Positions 53,374 to 62,367 of a stretch of 64,000 nt of DNA are shown here, piece after piece. Numbering within the stretch: the stretch's first letter is position 1; each line of letters begins with the position of its first letter. A program made the translations under genes and the position numbers. This DNA comes from Bdellovibrionales bacterium (GTDB taxonomy: Bacteria; Bdellovibrionota; UBA1018), in contig CANCQK010000002.1 of assembly GCA_947380295.1 (NCBI GenBank), positions 136,557 through 200,556 of the forward strand. Reading direction: 5' to 3'. The notes under the pieces were generated by a model that ran no database searches, was not told where the DNA came from, and worked only from the letters and a program-made list of their open reading frames with translations.

Positions 53374-53856
53374 ATGAGTTTAGATCAAGACACGAAACGT
53401 CGACTCAAGGTTCAGGTCTGGGTTTACTGGATTTCCTCGGGCTTTGGTATGAGCCTCTCTCAAGAGGTAAAGATTCTTCTCCTCAAAACAAAACCCGAGC
53501 GAGGCAGCCTCTGGCAGCCAGTGACCGGTGGAGTAGATGCGGGCGAAGAAATTGAATCTGCCGCTCGACGTGAGGCCTGGGAGGAAACCGGTCTCTCATT
53601 TAGACATCCCCTTTGCGAGCTAAGTAAGCCTTTTGAGTTTGAAAGCCGCTTCGGGCCTGCAGTTGAGTACCCCTATGCATTTGAGGTGAATGAGCCAAGT
53701 GATCAGCCTCCTCAGGTTCGTCTCGACTCTCGGGAGCACGATCAATATGTTTGGCTCTCGCCGAAAGAGGCACAAGAGAAAATTCAGTTTCCTGCTCAAG
53801 TCGAAGTTCTTCAATGTCTGATCGATCGAATAAATCAAAAAAATAAGGAGAATTGA
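53374..53856 (+). CDS. Nudix hydrolase
   Basis: A 160-residue Nudix protein. The box GGVDAGEEIESAARREAWEE plus TGL gives the full Gx5Ex7REUxEExGU. It hydrolyses some nucleoside diphosphate derivative, unknown. The N-terminal strand VQVWVYWIS and the KPFEFESRFGPAVEYPYAF segment resemble dATP pyrophosphohydrolase/NudB-like proteins, but this is weak. It ends one base before the cyclophilin start; translational coupling is likely. Confidence 0.88.
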   Translation: MSLDQDTKRRLKVQVWVYWISSGFGMSLSQEVKILLLKTKPERGSLWQPVTGGVDAGEEIESAARREAWEETGLSFRHPLCELSKPFEFESRFGPAVEYPYAFEVNEPSDQPPQVRLDSREHDQYVWLSPKEAQEKIQFPAQVEVLQCLIDRINQKNKEN

Positions 53857-53857
53857 A

Positions 53858-54409
53858 ATGACACAAATCACAGAAGAGAATTTAGGGTTAGGAAAAGGCC
53901 TTTATGCAGTTTTTGAGACATCTATTGGCGATTTGACCTGCCAACTGGAAGAAGAGAAGGCGCCAGAAACTGTGAAAAATTTTGTGGGCCTAGCCACTGG
54001 GGAAAAGGAATATACAGATCCTCGCACGGGTAAAAAGTCAAATGAACCGTTTTTTGATGGCACCATTTTTCACAGAATTATTAAAAATTTTATGATTCAA
54101 GGTGGAGATCGCCTGGGTCAAGGAACGGGTGGACCTGGGTATCGTTTTAAGGATGAGTTTCATCCATCCTTGAAGCACACGGGGCCTGGGATTTTGTCGA
54201 TGGCCAATGCTGGTCCTAATACCAACGGTAGTCAGTTCTTCATTACTCTCGTGCCCACCCCATGGCTGGATGGTAAGCATGCAGTTTTCGGAAAACTCGT
54301 TCGTGGCGAAGACGTGCTGAAGAGCCTTGGCAACGTTGCAACCGGGCCAATGGATCGTCCTCGTGAAGAACTAAAGCTCGTTCGCGTGAAAATTGTTCGC
54401 GAAGTTTGA
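53858..54409 (+). CDS. Cyclophilin-type peptidyl-prolyl isomerase
   Basis: A cytosolic cyclophilin without signal peptide. FHRIIKNFMIQGGD holds the catalytic Arg, followed by MANAGPNTNGSQFFITLVP and WLDGKHAVFGKLV, all standard. It has an insertion in the front loop (EKEYTDPRTGKKSNEPF) typical of the single-domain bacterial form. AAGGAG precedes the ATG. 183 residues. Confidence 0.94.
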   Translation: MTQITEENLGLGKGLYAVFETSIGDLTCQLEEEKAPETVKNFVGLATGEKEYTDPRTGKKSNEPFFDGTIFHRIIKNFMIQGGDRLGQGTGGPGYRFKDEFHPSLKHTGPGILSMANAGPNTNGSQFFITLVPTPWLDGKHAVFGKLVRGEDVLKSLGNVATGPMDRPREELKLVRVKIVREV

Positions 54410-54579
54410 TCATTTTTTTGAAAAGGCCCGTTGACAGGGGCACCGCTTTTGGACATCATCACAGCCATGTCAGGTTTCACTTGTCGCTGGGGAGCCCTCT
54501 AGAATAGCCGAAGGGGGGGAGGCCCAGATAAGGGTAAGCCAACATTATTATAAAACTGTTTTTAAGGAGACAGACTCAA

Positions 54580-54852
54580 ATGAATAAAGCTCAATTAATC
54601 GAAGCAGTCGTAAAGACCACCAAGCTCACCAAAGTCGACGCTGAAAACGTGTTGAACACTGCTTTGGATGCGATTAAAAAGAGTGTGAAAAAGGGCGAAG
54701 ATGTGACCCTGATTGGTTTCGGTACTTTCACCAAAACCAAGCGTAAAGCTCGCATTGGAAGAAACCCTCAGACTGGTAAAGAAATCAAAATCCCAGCGAT
54801 GACTGTCCCAAAATTCCGCCCAGGCCGTGAATTCAAAGACACCGTCAAGTAA
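54580..54852 (+). CDS. hup: HU family DNA-binding protein
   Basis: A 90-residue nucleoid protein: MNKAQLIEAVVKTTKLTK, GFGTFTKTKRKARIGRNP, and the beta-arm tip proline in KIPAMTVPKFRPG. It bends DNA and organises the chromosome. AAGGAG lies nine bases before the ATG. It stands alone with its own terminator just after it. Confidence 0.96.
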   Translation: MNKAQLIEAVVKTTKLTKVDAENVLNTALDAIKKSVKKGEDVTLIGFGTFTKTKRKARIGRNPQTGKEIKIPAMTVPKFRPGREFKDTVK

Positions 54853-55221
54853 GATTTTATTTAATATTTAATTAAATAGATAAAGCCCATGGTCAAAAGC
54901 CGTGGGCTTTTTTTATTTTTAATGTTCTATTTGAATGATTTAATCGATTTTCCCTCCTGCTTATTTGTTATTTTCAAGCATAATTCTGTCGATTTTTTGG
55001 TCAGTTGTTAGGTCCTTAATCATCGTGACAATGCGGTGATTTTTGAAAGACTTAAGTTCTTTTTATTTAATTATAATAATTATAAGTACTTACGTTTTTT
55101 GCATTGATTATTTTTTCTTTGGTTTTCTGGTATCGGGTTTGCAATAGGTCTGTCTCGACACATGGTGTCAGTAGTTAGTTGTTGTTGTGCTGTGGTTGTT
55201 AAAGTTGTTGAGGAAGTTGTT
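54853..55221. other. AT-rich intergenic region after hup
   Basis: 369 bases. It holds the hup terminator and then very AT-rich DNA with two direct TAATTATAA repeats near 55068-55085. It ends with a GTT-rich stretch (about 55175-55221) just before a small secreted-protein gene. I see no RNA gene in it. Confidence 0.5.
54882..54920 (+). terminator. Rho-independent terminator of hup
   Basis: AAAGCCCATGG (54882-54892) pairs with CCGTGGGCTTT (54900-54910, one G-U) and is followed by TTTTATTTTT. A strong terminator for the hup transcript. Confidence 0.9.
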
Positions 55222-55461
55222 ATGAAAAAAGTACTGTTGTTTGTTGTAGCGTTGTTCTCTATTTCGCAAGGTGCATTGGCAGGAGGTCAATCACTGGTTC
55301 CATCTACTGGAGAAGTAGATACTTGGAGAAATGGGGCTATTTCTGGTTCTGCTACGCGATGTGACGAAGTTGGGGCAAAGGTCTTGGCCGCTGAGAAAAA
55401 TGCGGCTCAAGTCGCTCCTCAGTCGTCCGTTCGTGGTTCTTCAAGCTCGTCGGCCCGCTAG
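55222..55461 (+). CDS. Small secreted hypothetical protein
   Basis: About 79 residues from an ATG at 55222 preceded by GAGGAAG. It has a signal peptide (KKVLLFVVALFSISQGALA) and a short Ser/Ala-rich mature part with one Cys. The frame is open upstream from 55162, but with a Val-rich stretch that looks like translated leader. No family recognised. Confidence 0.55.
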   Translation: MKKVLLFVVALFSISQGALAGGQSLVPSTGEVDTWRNGAISGSATRCDEVGAKVLAAEKNAAQVAPQSSVRGSSSSSAR

Positions 55462-55787
55462 TCTTTGTCAGTATCTGAAGAGCTAAGCTCACGGATGAGC
55501 GTTTTCAGTCGTTGTCGCTCTGAGGGCAGAGATTCTTCAATCGGGGTTTTTGCTTGAGATAGAGAAGGTATCTCAAGTCTGTTTTGGAATCCCTTTCGTG
55601 CGTCTCGTGTGAGGCTTTTTACCCACTGTTGTGCATCCGTTATGAAGTTGCTTTTTTCTATTGGAGCCATCGTTAATCTAACGATCTCTGAAAAGCTCCT
55701 TCCGTTCCATTGGGCCCAGTTGCCGAGGGTCAAAATGATGAACGAAATTAAGCTCCACTTAACGATGAATTTAATTAGGCTAAGCAT
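55458..55787 (-). CDS. Small membrane protein, hypothetical
   Basis: 109 residues with one N-terminal hydrophobic segment (KFIVKWSLISFIILTLGNW) and a polar, helical rest. It is the last gene of a three-gene minus-strand unit with CheY-like and CheC-like genes and overlaps the latter by eight bases. No family recognised. Confidence 0.6.
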   Translation of the reverse strand: MLSLIKFIVKWSLISFIILTLGNWAQWNGRSFSEIVRLTMAPIEKSNFITDAQQWVKSLTRDARKGFQNRLEIPSLSQAKTPIEESLPSERQRLKTLIRELSSSDTDKD

Positions 55788-56286
55788 TTCCAGTTTCTCT
55801 CTGGGAACTTAGGGTGATTAAAACTTGAAAAGCAATGGTCTCGTGGTCGACTACGTGATGATATTCGTACAGTCGTGCAAAGTCTATTGGCTGGGGTGCC
55901 TTGCTAATGTCCTTTGGCTGAATACAAACTGGAGGGGTAATCATCCAATCTGTCTTGGAGTTCTGTTCTAGGGCTGAAGCCATGCGGGCAGCGATAATGT
56001 TACCCACCTCTGAGTAGATCGATAAATCTAGGGTTGGGTCGAGAAGCAAAGTTACGAAAAGCTTAGTATCCCCTTCAATTGTGTAAAGAATTTGGGTCTT
56101 GCCTGTCTGGTCTGTTGATTTGCCCGCTGATTGTTGGAGAACGACCTGGCCAAGTGAATAAAAATTAAAGCTCTGAGGAAGAATTTTATCGAACTCGTTC
56201 GTGCGGAGCAGGATCGAGTCATTTAGGGGAAGTAGAGCTGAGTTGCTCAGAGACGACTGCACGATAGGTTTGTTTTTGTTATTCAT
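55780..56286 (-). CDS. CheC/CheX-like chemotaxis phosphatase family protein
   Basis: A 168-residue protein whose middle segment SEVGNIIAARMASALEQ and MITPPVCIQ matches the CheC/CheX pattern (ExGNI, then a sPPxv strand), usually the CheY-P phosphatase fold. The Glu-x2-Asn pair used for phosphatase activity is present as EVGN. Adjacency to the CheY-like gene (six bases downstream of its stop) supports a role in turning that signal off. Not certain. Confidence 0.6.
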   Translation of the reverse strand: MNNKNKPIVQSSLSNSALLPLNDSILLRTNEFDKILPQSFNFYSLGQVVLQQSAGKSTDQTGKTQILYTIEGDTKLFVTLLLDPTLDLSIYSEVGNIIAARMASALEQNSKTDWMITPPVCIQPKDISKAPQPIDFARLYEYHHVVDHETIAFQVLITLSSQRETGNA

Positions 56287-56292
56287 AAACTC

Positions 56293-56691
56293 CTAAGAAC
56301 TCCGTGGTTTGGAGTTGAGCAGATGGTCGCCGAACAAGATTCGCTCAGCAGTTCTGAGAACATCTTGAGCAGCAAAAGGTTTTAAAACGTAATCGCGGAC
56401 TCCTGCATTAATTGCTTCCATGACTAGGTTTTCTTGACTCATAGCGGTGATCATCATGAGTTTAGCGTGTGGCTCGCTTTTGATGATTTGACGCGCGGCC
56501 TCAATTCCGCTCATCTTTGGCATGACTAAATCTAGGGTGACTAAATCCGGCTTGAGCTTATTGAAAAGATCTATAGCTTCTTTACCGTCCGCGGCTTCAC
56601 CAATGACCTCATAATGCGCTTCGGTAAAGATCTCAGTTAGGGTTTTTCTTACGAAAGCAATATCGTCCACTACCAGGATCGTCTTGGTCAT
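56293..56691 (-). CDS. CheY-like response regulator
   Basis: A single-domain receiver of 132 residues: the acidic pair in VVDDIAF, phosphoacceptor Asp in TLDLVMP, Thr in ITAMS and Lys in LKPFAA. It has no output domain. It is the first of three minus-strand genes followed by the CheC-like protein. It may control motility or another target by binding. Confidence 0.92.
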   Translation of the reverse strand: MTKTILVVDDIAFVRKTLTEIFTEAHYEVIGEAADGKEAIDLFNKLKPDLVTLDLVMPKMSGIEAARQIIKSEPHAKLMMITAMSQENLVMEAINAGVRDYVLKPFAAQDVLRTAERILFGDHLLNSKPRSS

Positions 56692-56746
56692 ATCTCCTAT
56701 TGTACAAACGATTTTCTAAAAGACTAATGGAATTTAGACCTTTGAC

Positions 56747-58024
56747 CTACGACCTGGATATCTCCCTTATCCTCTCGACGAGGACGAGCTCAATGTGTCG
56801 TTCGGTGGCTCTCTGAATGGTGAACTTGTAAGAGCCTGTGGGCGTATCAAAAAAAAGCTCATCCCTTGGTTCTGGGATTCTCCCAAACTGTTGGAGCAAG
56901 AATCCACTGAGAGTTTCATAATTGCCTTCAGGGAGATCAACTTTTAGGGTCTCGTTGATTTGCTGAATTTCCATTTTGGCTTGTACACTCCAGCTTTGTT
57001 CTGAAAGTTCCTTGTAGGAAAGGGACTCGAAATCAAATTCGTCGCTAATCTCACCGACGATTTCCTCGACGATATCTTCGAATGTTAGAATTCCAACTGC
57101 GCCTCCATGTTCATCGACGACGACGACCATTTCGCTATCTTCAGATCTCATGTCACTCAGTAGGTCTTCTAGTGATTGGGTCTCGGCTGCATAATGGGCA
57201 GGAGAAATATAGAGTTTGATCGATTCACTGAGGTCGCTGGTCCCAAGAAGGTCGGAGTTTTCAAGAATACCTATGATGTTGTCAATTCTATTGGAATAAA
57301 CAGGCATTCGAGAGTGACGGTGTTTTTCGAAACTGATCAAGGCGTCCTGGATGTTGGCTTGATCCGAAATGGCATCCACTTGAACGAGGGGAAGAAGTGC
57401 ATTTTTAGCTTCCGTGTCTTTAAAGTCGAAAATACGCTTGATCATTGTTTTTTCGACTGACTTGATTTCACTTTCGTTCGGACTGTAAGAAAGTAAAGCC
57501 CTGATGCTGTCTCGTGTCGTTTTCTGTTTTCCTGCGAGAACTTCTTCAAGTGGGCCAATGAGCTTGGATAGTCGGGTCGTGTAGTAGGCGATGAGCTTGG
57601 TCAGAGGAAATAAGAGCCAATAGGTCCATGAGACTGGATAGGCAACCCAAGGCGCGATCCTCTTTGAGTTGCGTTGATAGAGAGTTTTTGGAATTAACTC
57701 TCCAAATAAGACCACCCACGGCGACGTGAGAAGAACTGCAAAAAGATTAGGGTAAGTAACCTGTCTATCTAGTAGAAAAATAGATACTAATGTTGAAATT
57801 GTGATGACGCAAAGACTCGTGACTAAGAGAGTGGTGGAAAATACTCTCTCTGGGCGACTTGCAAGTGATAGGGCGAGTTCTGCTCCACGATCACCCAATT
57901 TGCTTTGCTTCTTGAGATTAACTTTGTCTGCTGAGAGAAGCGCAATCTCAGATCCTGAAAAAAAACCCTCGATGAGCAAAAGGGGTAGAACCATTAAAAA
58001 CAACTGAAGAGGGGTTAAATTCAT
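56747..58024 (-). CDS. DUF21/CBS/CorC-type membrane protein
   Basis: 425 residues with DUF21 (CNNM) membrane domain at the N-terminus (SGSEIALLSADKVNLKK and then hydrophobic helices), two CBS domains (GILENSDLLG; VVVDEHGGAVGILTFEDIVEEIVGEI) and a C-terminal CorC_HlyC domain (PEGNYETLSGFLLQQFGRIP). The family is linked to Mg or Co transport or efflux. It overlaps the paired upstream gene by four bases. Confidence 0.9.
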   Translation of the reverse strand: MNLTPLQLFLMVLPLLLIEGFFSGSEIALLSADKVNLKKQSKLGDRGAELALSLASRPERVFSTTLLVTSLCVITISTLVSIFLLDRQVTYPNLFAVLLTSPWVVLFGELIPKTLYQRNSKRIAPWVAYPVSWTYWLLFPLTKLIAYYTTRLSKLIGPLEEVLAGKQKTTRDSIRALLSYSPNESEIKSVEKTMIKRIFDFKDTEAKNALLPLVQVDAISDQANIQDALISFEKHRHSRMPVYSNRIDNIIGILENSDLLGTSDLSESIKLYISPAHYAAETQSLEDLLSDMRSEDSEMVVVVDEHGGAVGILTFEDIVEEIVGEISDEFDFESLSYKELSEQSWSVQAKMEIQQINETLKVDLPEGNYETLSGFLLQQFGRIPEPRDELFFDTPTGSYKFTIQRATERHIELVLVERIREISRS

Positions 58025-59148
58025 ATTTCATTCCTCGTGTTTTTTCCTGTCTTTCGGTTCTTATAGGGGTAGTCTAATTTGGTGTCTTTGCTGGCTGGCC
58101 GAAATGAGTCCGCCGCAAACAGATCTTCAAAAACTGCGTCGAGCAGATCGCTCATAGTGACGACGCCAATGACGTCACCTTCTGACTCCTTGACTAGCGC
58201 CATGTGGATCTTTTGCCTTTTAAACTTTCTAAATAGCGCATTCAACCTTAGGCTGGGACGCACAAAAAAAGGTCTTCGCATCAAGTCAGCAACAGTTTTT
58301 ACTGAGAGGCTGGGGTCAAGTTTTGCTCTGAGTAAATCTTTGGAGTAAAGAATTCCTACAATTTCTTTTCTGTCTCCGCTCACTACGGGTATTCGTGAGT
58401 ATTTACGATCACGAAATGCAGCGAGAGCTTCTTGAAATGATGCATGAGCAGGAATAGTTAAGACTTGAGAGAGGGGCGTTGTTACCTCTGAAACGGGTGT
58501 ATCGTCAAGTTCGAACACATTTTTGATTAAATCAAACTCGCTCTGGCCGATAGCCCCCTCTTTGTGGCCTTCTTCGACCATGAGGAGAAAGTCGGACTCC
58601 TTCAGAATGAGATCTTTTTCTGGATTGCTATGGTTTCCCTTTCTAGTTTTTATGAGTGAGCCTGATAGAACTCTTAAGATCAACTGAACGAACCCTCGAA
58701 CCGGTCTGAAGGCTTCGTAAAGAAAGTTGAGTGGGACGACGGTTAATATCGCTATATATCGATTCAGTCGTGCGGCAATGACCTTGGGTGTGATCTCACA
58801 TAAGACCAGAATAATGGGCGAACTGATGAGGATTCCTAGGAGGGTTTTCACCCCCCACGAAGGAAGGCGACCTGCCAAAAATGGGCGCAAGATCTCAGTC
58901 TGAAACACGGCCTCCGTGATCATGGAGGAAAGAGCGATATTAATGATTTCATTGATAATGAGAATTGTGATCAGGAGACCAGTCGGGTCAGCTAAGAGCT
59001 TCTTTATAGTTCGATGGGTATTCCTGAATTCGTCTTTGATCGATTTTACTTGGAATCGTGAAAGGCTGAATAGAGCGATTTCCGATGCGGACAGATAAGC
59101 AGAAAATGCTACTAGGAGGAGGCAAACGAGCAGCTCAAGCGAGTTCAT
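58021..59148 (-). CDS. DUF21/CBS-type membrane protein (paralogue)
   Basis: 375 residues with the same DUF21 start (SASEIALFSLSRFQVKS), then several membrane helices and two CBS domains (GDRKEIVGILYSKDLL; GDVIGVVTMSDLLDAV). It lacks the C-terminal CorC_HlyC domain that its partner has and ends in a short basic tail. The tandem arrangement with coupled translation suggests a heteromer, as proposed for other CNNM-like pairs. Confidence 0.88.
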   Translation of the reverse strand: MNSLELLVCLLLVAFSAYLSASEIALFSLSRFQVKSIKDEFRNTHRTIKKLLADPTGLLITILIINEIINIALSSMITEAVFQTEILRPFLAGRLPSWGVKTLLGILISSPIILVLCEITPKVIAARLNRYIAILTVVPLNFLYEAFRPVRGFVQLILRVLSGSLIKTRKGNHSNPEKDLILKESDFLLMVEEGHKEGAIGQSEFDLIKNVFELDDTPVSEVTTPLSQVLTIPAHASFQEALAAFRDRKYSRIPVVSGDRKEIVGILYSKDLLRAKLDPSLSVKTVADLMRRPFFVRPSLRLNALFRKFKRQKIHMALVKESEGDVIGVVTMSDLLDAVFEDLFAADSFRPASKDTKLDYPYKNRKTGKNTRNEI

Positions 59149-59188
59149 ACCTTGGTCTTCGCACGATTAGCTCGAGTCATCAAGTAGA

Positions 59189-59216
59189 GAGGGCTGAACC
59201 TAAAGGTTCAGCCCTC
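59189..59216 (-). terminator. Strong stem-loop between lon and the DUF21 pair
   Basis: GAGGGCTGAACC (59189-59200) and GGTTCAGCCCTC (59205-59216) form a perfect 12-bp stem with loop TAAA. It lies just past the lon stop, 40 bases before the DUF21 start. On the minus strand there is only a short TCTC after it, so termination may be incomplete. Confidence 0.7.
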
Positions 59217-59232
59217 ATTTATTTTGGATAGT

Positions 59233-61686
59233 TCAAGCAGCTCGATCAAATCCTGGGCGATGCGCAATCGCCTTTTTTCTCGCTGCTTTGGATTTGTCTT
59301 CCCGTGACGGATTGGTCGATCCTTTGATCTTGAGCTTTGGAAGGCGAGCGGTCAGGACGACATTGAGGACATCGTCAATCGTTTTCGCCGTTATAAAGGT
59401 CAATTGATCTCGGAATTCTTCTGGGATTTCTTCGAGGTCTTTTTTATTCTTCTCTGGAATTACGATAGTCGTGATTCCATGTCTCATCGCTGCCAAGGCC
59501 TTTTCTTTGAGTCCGCCGATCGGTAAAACTCTACCTGTAAGGGTGATTTCGCCGGTCATTGCGACGTCTCTTCGAAGTGGAATCCCTGTCAGTCGGGAAA
59601 TCATAGCCGAAGCCATGGTGATCCCTGCTGAGGGTCCGTCCTTAGGGATTGCTCCCGCGGGAAAGTGAATGTGCATGTCGATGTTAGAGAAGATATCTTC
59701 GTTGATCTCAAAATCCTTAGCCCGAGAGCGAATGAGTCCTAGAGCAGCCTGCCCGGATTCCTTCATGACTTCTCCGAGCTGGCCCGTGAGGGTTACTCCG
59801 CCTTTTCCCTTCATGGTCGTCACTTCGACGTAGAGGATCTCTCCACCCACTGAGGTCCAGGCAAGGCCAGTTGCAATCCCGATTTCATCCTTCTCTTGCT
59901 CGTCTTCACGAGTGTGAGGTGCCGGGCCGAGGAACTTGAAAATCTGCTCTGGCGTGATGATCGTTTTTTCGGTCTTACCTTCAGCAACCCATCTTGCCGT
60001 TTTTCTGCAAACGGTTCCCATGCAGCGTTCTAGATTTCTGAGCCCTGCTTCTCGAGTGTATTGGGAGACAACGGTTTTGACAGCATCGTCCTCAATTTGG
60101 ATTTGGTTCGGCGTGATGCCATTCTCGTGGATTTGTTTTGGAATGATGTATTTCTTCGAGATGAAGAATTTTTCTTCCTCTGTGTATCCAGAGAGCTGGA
60201 TGACCTCCATCCGATCTCTGAGGGCGGACGGAATAGTGTCGAGCACATTACAGGTTGCAATAAACATCACATTAGACAAATCGAACGGAACATTTAAGTA
60301 GTGATCTCGGAAGGAGTTGTTCTGCTCGGGGTCCAATACCTCGAGTAGTGCTGCTGAAGGGTCACCTCTGAAATCACTCCCTAGTTTGTCGATCTCGTCG
60401 AGAACAAAAACTGGGTTGTTGCTTGAGGCTTGCTTGAGGCCTTGGATAATTCGACCTGGCAATGCGCCCACATAGGTTCTCCGATGTCCACGAATCTCGG
60501 CCTCGTCTTTTACTCCGCCAAGGGAGATGCGAACAAATTCTCGGCCCAGTGCTCGAGCAATCGATTTTCCTAAAGACGTCTTTCCGACCCCTGGAGGGCC
60601 CGAAAAGCAAAGGAGAGGGCCCTTCATCTTGTCTTTGAGTTTTCTTACGGCGAGGTATTCAATAATCCTCTCTTTAATTTTTGAGAGATTGTAGTGGTCC
60701 TCGTCCAGAATTGCTTTTGCTCGTTTCAAGTCAAGATTGTCATGGGTTTGCTTACTCCATGGGGTTTCGATTAACCAATCGATGTAGGTTCGGAGCATTG
60801 ACGCCTCTGATGCATCGGGATGCATTCTCTCAAGTCGTCCTAACTGCTTAAGGGATTCTTGTTCGACTTCCTGAGGCATTTTACAGTTCAGGATTTTTTC
60901 CCTTAATTCACCGATTTCCTCGCCCTTGATATCTGTGTCGCCCAGTTCAGTTTTGATGGCTCGGATTTGTTCTCTGAGGAAGTATTCCTTTTGAGACTTA
61001 GTCATCTCATCCTTCGCTTGAGATCGAATCTTGGCTTGGATTGAGAGAACCTCGATTTCCTTCGTTAGAATCTCATGGACTTTTTTCAATCGAAGGGTGG
61101 CATCCGTGGTTTCTAAAATTGCTTGGGCATCACTGACCTTGAGGCCAAGGTTGGATGCTACCAGATCTGCAAGTCGACCTGGATCGGTAATGTCGTCTAA
61201 AACCATCAAGATATCAGGGGTTAAAACCTTGCCGAGAGAAATGACTCGTTCGAGTTGTTCTCGGACATTTCGCATCATTGCCTCGACTTCAGCGATATCG
61301 CCGAAGTTCGTTTCACTGATCTTGTTGATCTTGACCTCAAAGAAAGGTTGAGTTTGCGTAAAATTCTGGATGTTCGCCTTGCAGAGGCCTTGTGTCAAAA
61401 TTTTGATACGTCCATCCGGGAGCTTTCGCATACGCATGATCATAGCGACCGTGCCGGTGCGATAGATAGCGTCTGGAGCTGGATGTTCGTCTGTGATTTC
61501 CTTTTGAGATGATAAAAGGATTAATCGGTCAGGTCGAGCTAGGCTTTCTTCGACACTTCGGATCGAAGAATCCCTTCCGACGAACAGGGGAATAATCATA
61601 TACGGGAAAACTACAATGTCCCTTACGGGCAACATAGGAAGAGTTTCTGGGATCTCCACCTGTTCACCGTCATAGTTTGTTACCAT
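59233..61686 (-). CDS. lon: ATP-dependent protease Lon
   Basis: A AAA+ serine protease of 817 residues. Lon N-domain (LPMLPVRDIVVFPYMIIPLFV), Walker A GPPGVGKTSLGK near residue 370, Walker B FVLDEIDKLG, sensor FIATCNVLDTIP, and the catalytic dyad Ser in PKDGPSAGITMASA and Lys in LPIGGLKEKALAA. Degrades misfolded and regulatory proteins. The start has a perfect AGGAGG. It is 113 bases downstream of dksA with a stem-loop between, so it may have its own promoter. Confidence 0.97.
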   Translation of the reverse strand: MVTNYDGEQVEIPETLPMLPVRDIVVFPYMIIPLFVGRDSSIRSVEESLARPDRLILLSSQKEITDEHPAPDAIYRTGTVAMIMRMRKLPDGRIKILTQGLCKANIQNFTQTQPFFEVKINKISETNFGDIAEVEAMMRNVREQLERVISLGKVLTPDILMVLDDITDPGRLADLVASNLGLKVSDAQAILETTDATLRLKKVHEILTKEIEVLSIQAKIRSQAKDEMTKSQKEYFLREQIRAIKTELGDTDIKGEEIGELREKILNCKMPQEVEQESLKQLGRLERMHPDASEASMLRTYIDWLIETPWSKQTHDNLDLKRAKAILDEDHYNLSKIKERIIEYLAVRKLKDKMKGPLLCFSGPPGVGKTSLGKSIARALGREFVRISLGGVKDEAEIRGHRRTYVGALPGRIIQGLKQASSNNPVFVLDEIDKLGSDFRGDPSAALLEVLDPEQNNSFRDHYLNVPFDLSNVMFIATCNVLDTIPSALRDRMEVIQLSGYTEEEKFFISKKYIIPKQIHENGITPNQIQIEDDAVKTVVSQYTREAGLRNLERCMGTVCRKTARWVAEGKTEKTIITPEQIFKFLGPAPHTREDEQEKDEIGIATGLAWTSVGGEILYVEVTTMKGKGGVTLTGQLGEVMKESGQAALGLIRSRAKDFEINEDIFSNIDMHIHFPAGAIPKDGPSAGITMASAMISRLTGIPLRRDVAMTGEITLTGRVLPIGGLKEKALAAMRHGITTIVIPEKNKKDLEEIPEEFRDQLTFITAKTIDDVLNVVLTARLPKLKIKGSTNPSREDKSKAARKKAIAHRPGFDRAA

Positions 61687-61752
61687 CTTGCCTCCTAATT
61701 GTTGCCCAAAACCAATTTCAATTCCTGTTTAATGGTTCGGTCAAATGGAGGG

Positions 61753-61782
61753 GGGTCTTTAGATAAAACTTTTTAAAGACCC
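61753..61782 (-). terminator. Stem-loop between dksA and lon
   Basis: GGGTCTTTA (61753-61761) and TAAAGACCC (61774-61782) form a nine-pair stem. On the minus strand it follows the dksA stop. It lacks a T-run on the exit side, so termination may be partial. Confidence 0.5.
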
Positions 61783-61799
61783 TTCAAGAAGTTATGACA

Positions 61800-62162
61800 T
61801 TAAGCGTAAATTTTCTCTCGGTGCTCCTGGCGCTCTTTGCAGGAAATGCAAAGAGTAGAAACTGGGCGAGCTTCGAGGCGTCGTGGCTCGATGGGTTCTT
61901 CGCAGTCTTCACAAACACCAAAAGTCCCTTCGTCCATCCGTGCAAGGGCTTCGTCGATCTTGCTGAGGAGTTGCCTCTCTCGATCGCGAAGCTTAAAGAC
62001 TAGGTTTTGGCTGATTTCGCTAGCCGCTAAATCCGTTTCATCTGGTAAATCATCAGGAGACAAAGCAAGTTCGTTTTTAAGAGCATTTTTCGAATTGTTT
62101 AAAATTCGTTGCTTTTCTTCCTGAAGTAGCTTTTTGTATTTTGCTACAAGTTTCGCGTCCAT
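61800..62162 (-). CDS. dksA: DksA/TraR-type zinc-finger transcription factor
   Basis: A 120-residue regulator that binds RNA polymerase's secondary channel with ppGpp. The coiled coil (YKKLLQEEKQRILNN) has DDLPDETDLAASE at its tip, and the four-cysteine finger is CEDC and CISC about 17 residues apart. Length and features match bacterial DksA. It is upstream of lon on the minus strand and divergent from glmU. Confidence 0.93.
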   Translation of the reverse strand: MDAKLVAKYKKLLQEEKQRILNNSKNALKNELALSPDDLPDETDLAASEISQNLVFKLRDRERQLLSKIDEALARMDEGTFGVCEDCEEPIEPRRLEARPVSTLCISCKERQEHREKIYA

Positions 62163-62367
62163 TTTTTCTCCCCCCGTTTAAGAGTGATCCCCTCACTCAG
62201 AATCCGTTTTATTTTAACCTGATCCTACAGTTTGACAACGGGTTTTATTCGGAATCGAAAGAAATATCAACTGAAAGAATTGTCACTCAATGCGAACAAT
62301 CACTTAGGCAGCTGCGACAGTTGAAGTGGGGCTTGAGTAAGCTGTTATTTTCCGGTAGGCCAGGGGG

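Noticed and set aside
61031-61351. A 106-codon open frame antisense to lon
   Set aside because: It opposes the Lon N-terminal region and has no independent support.
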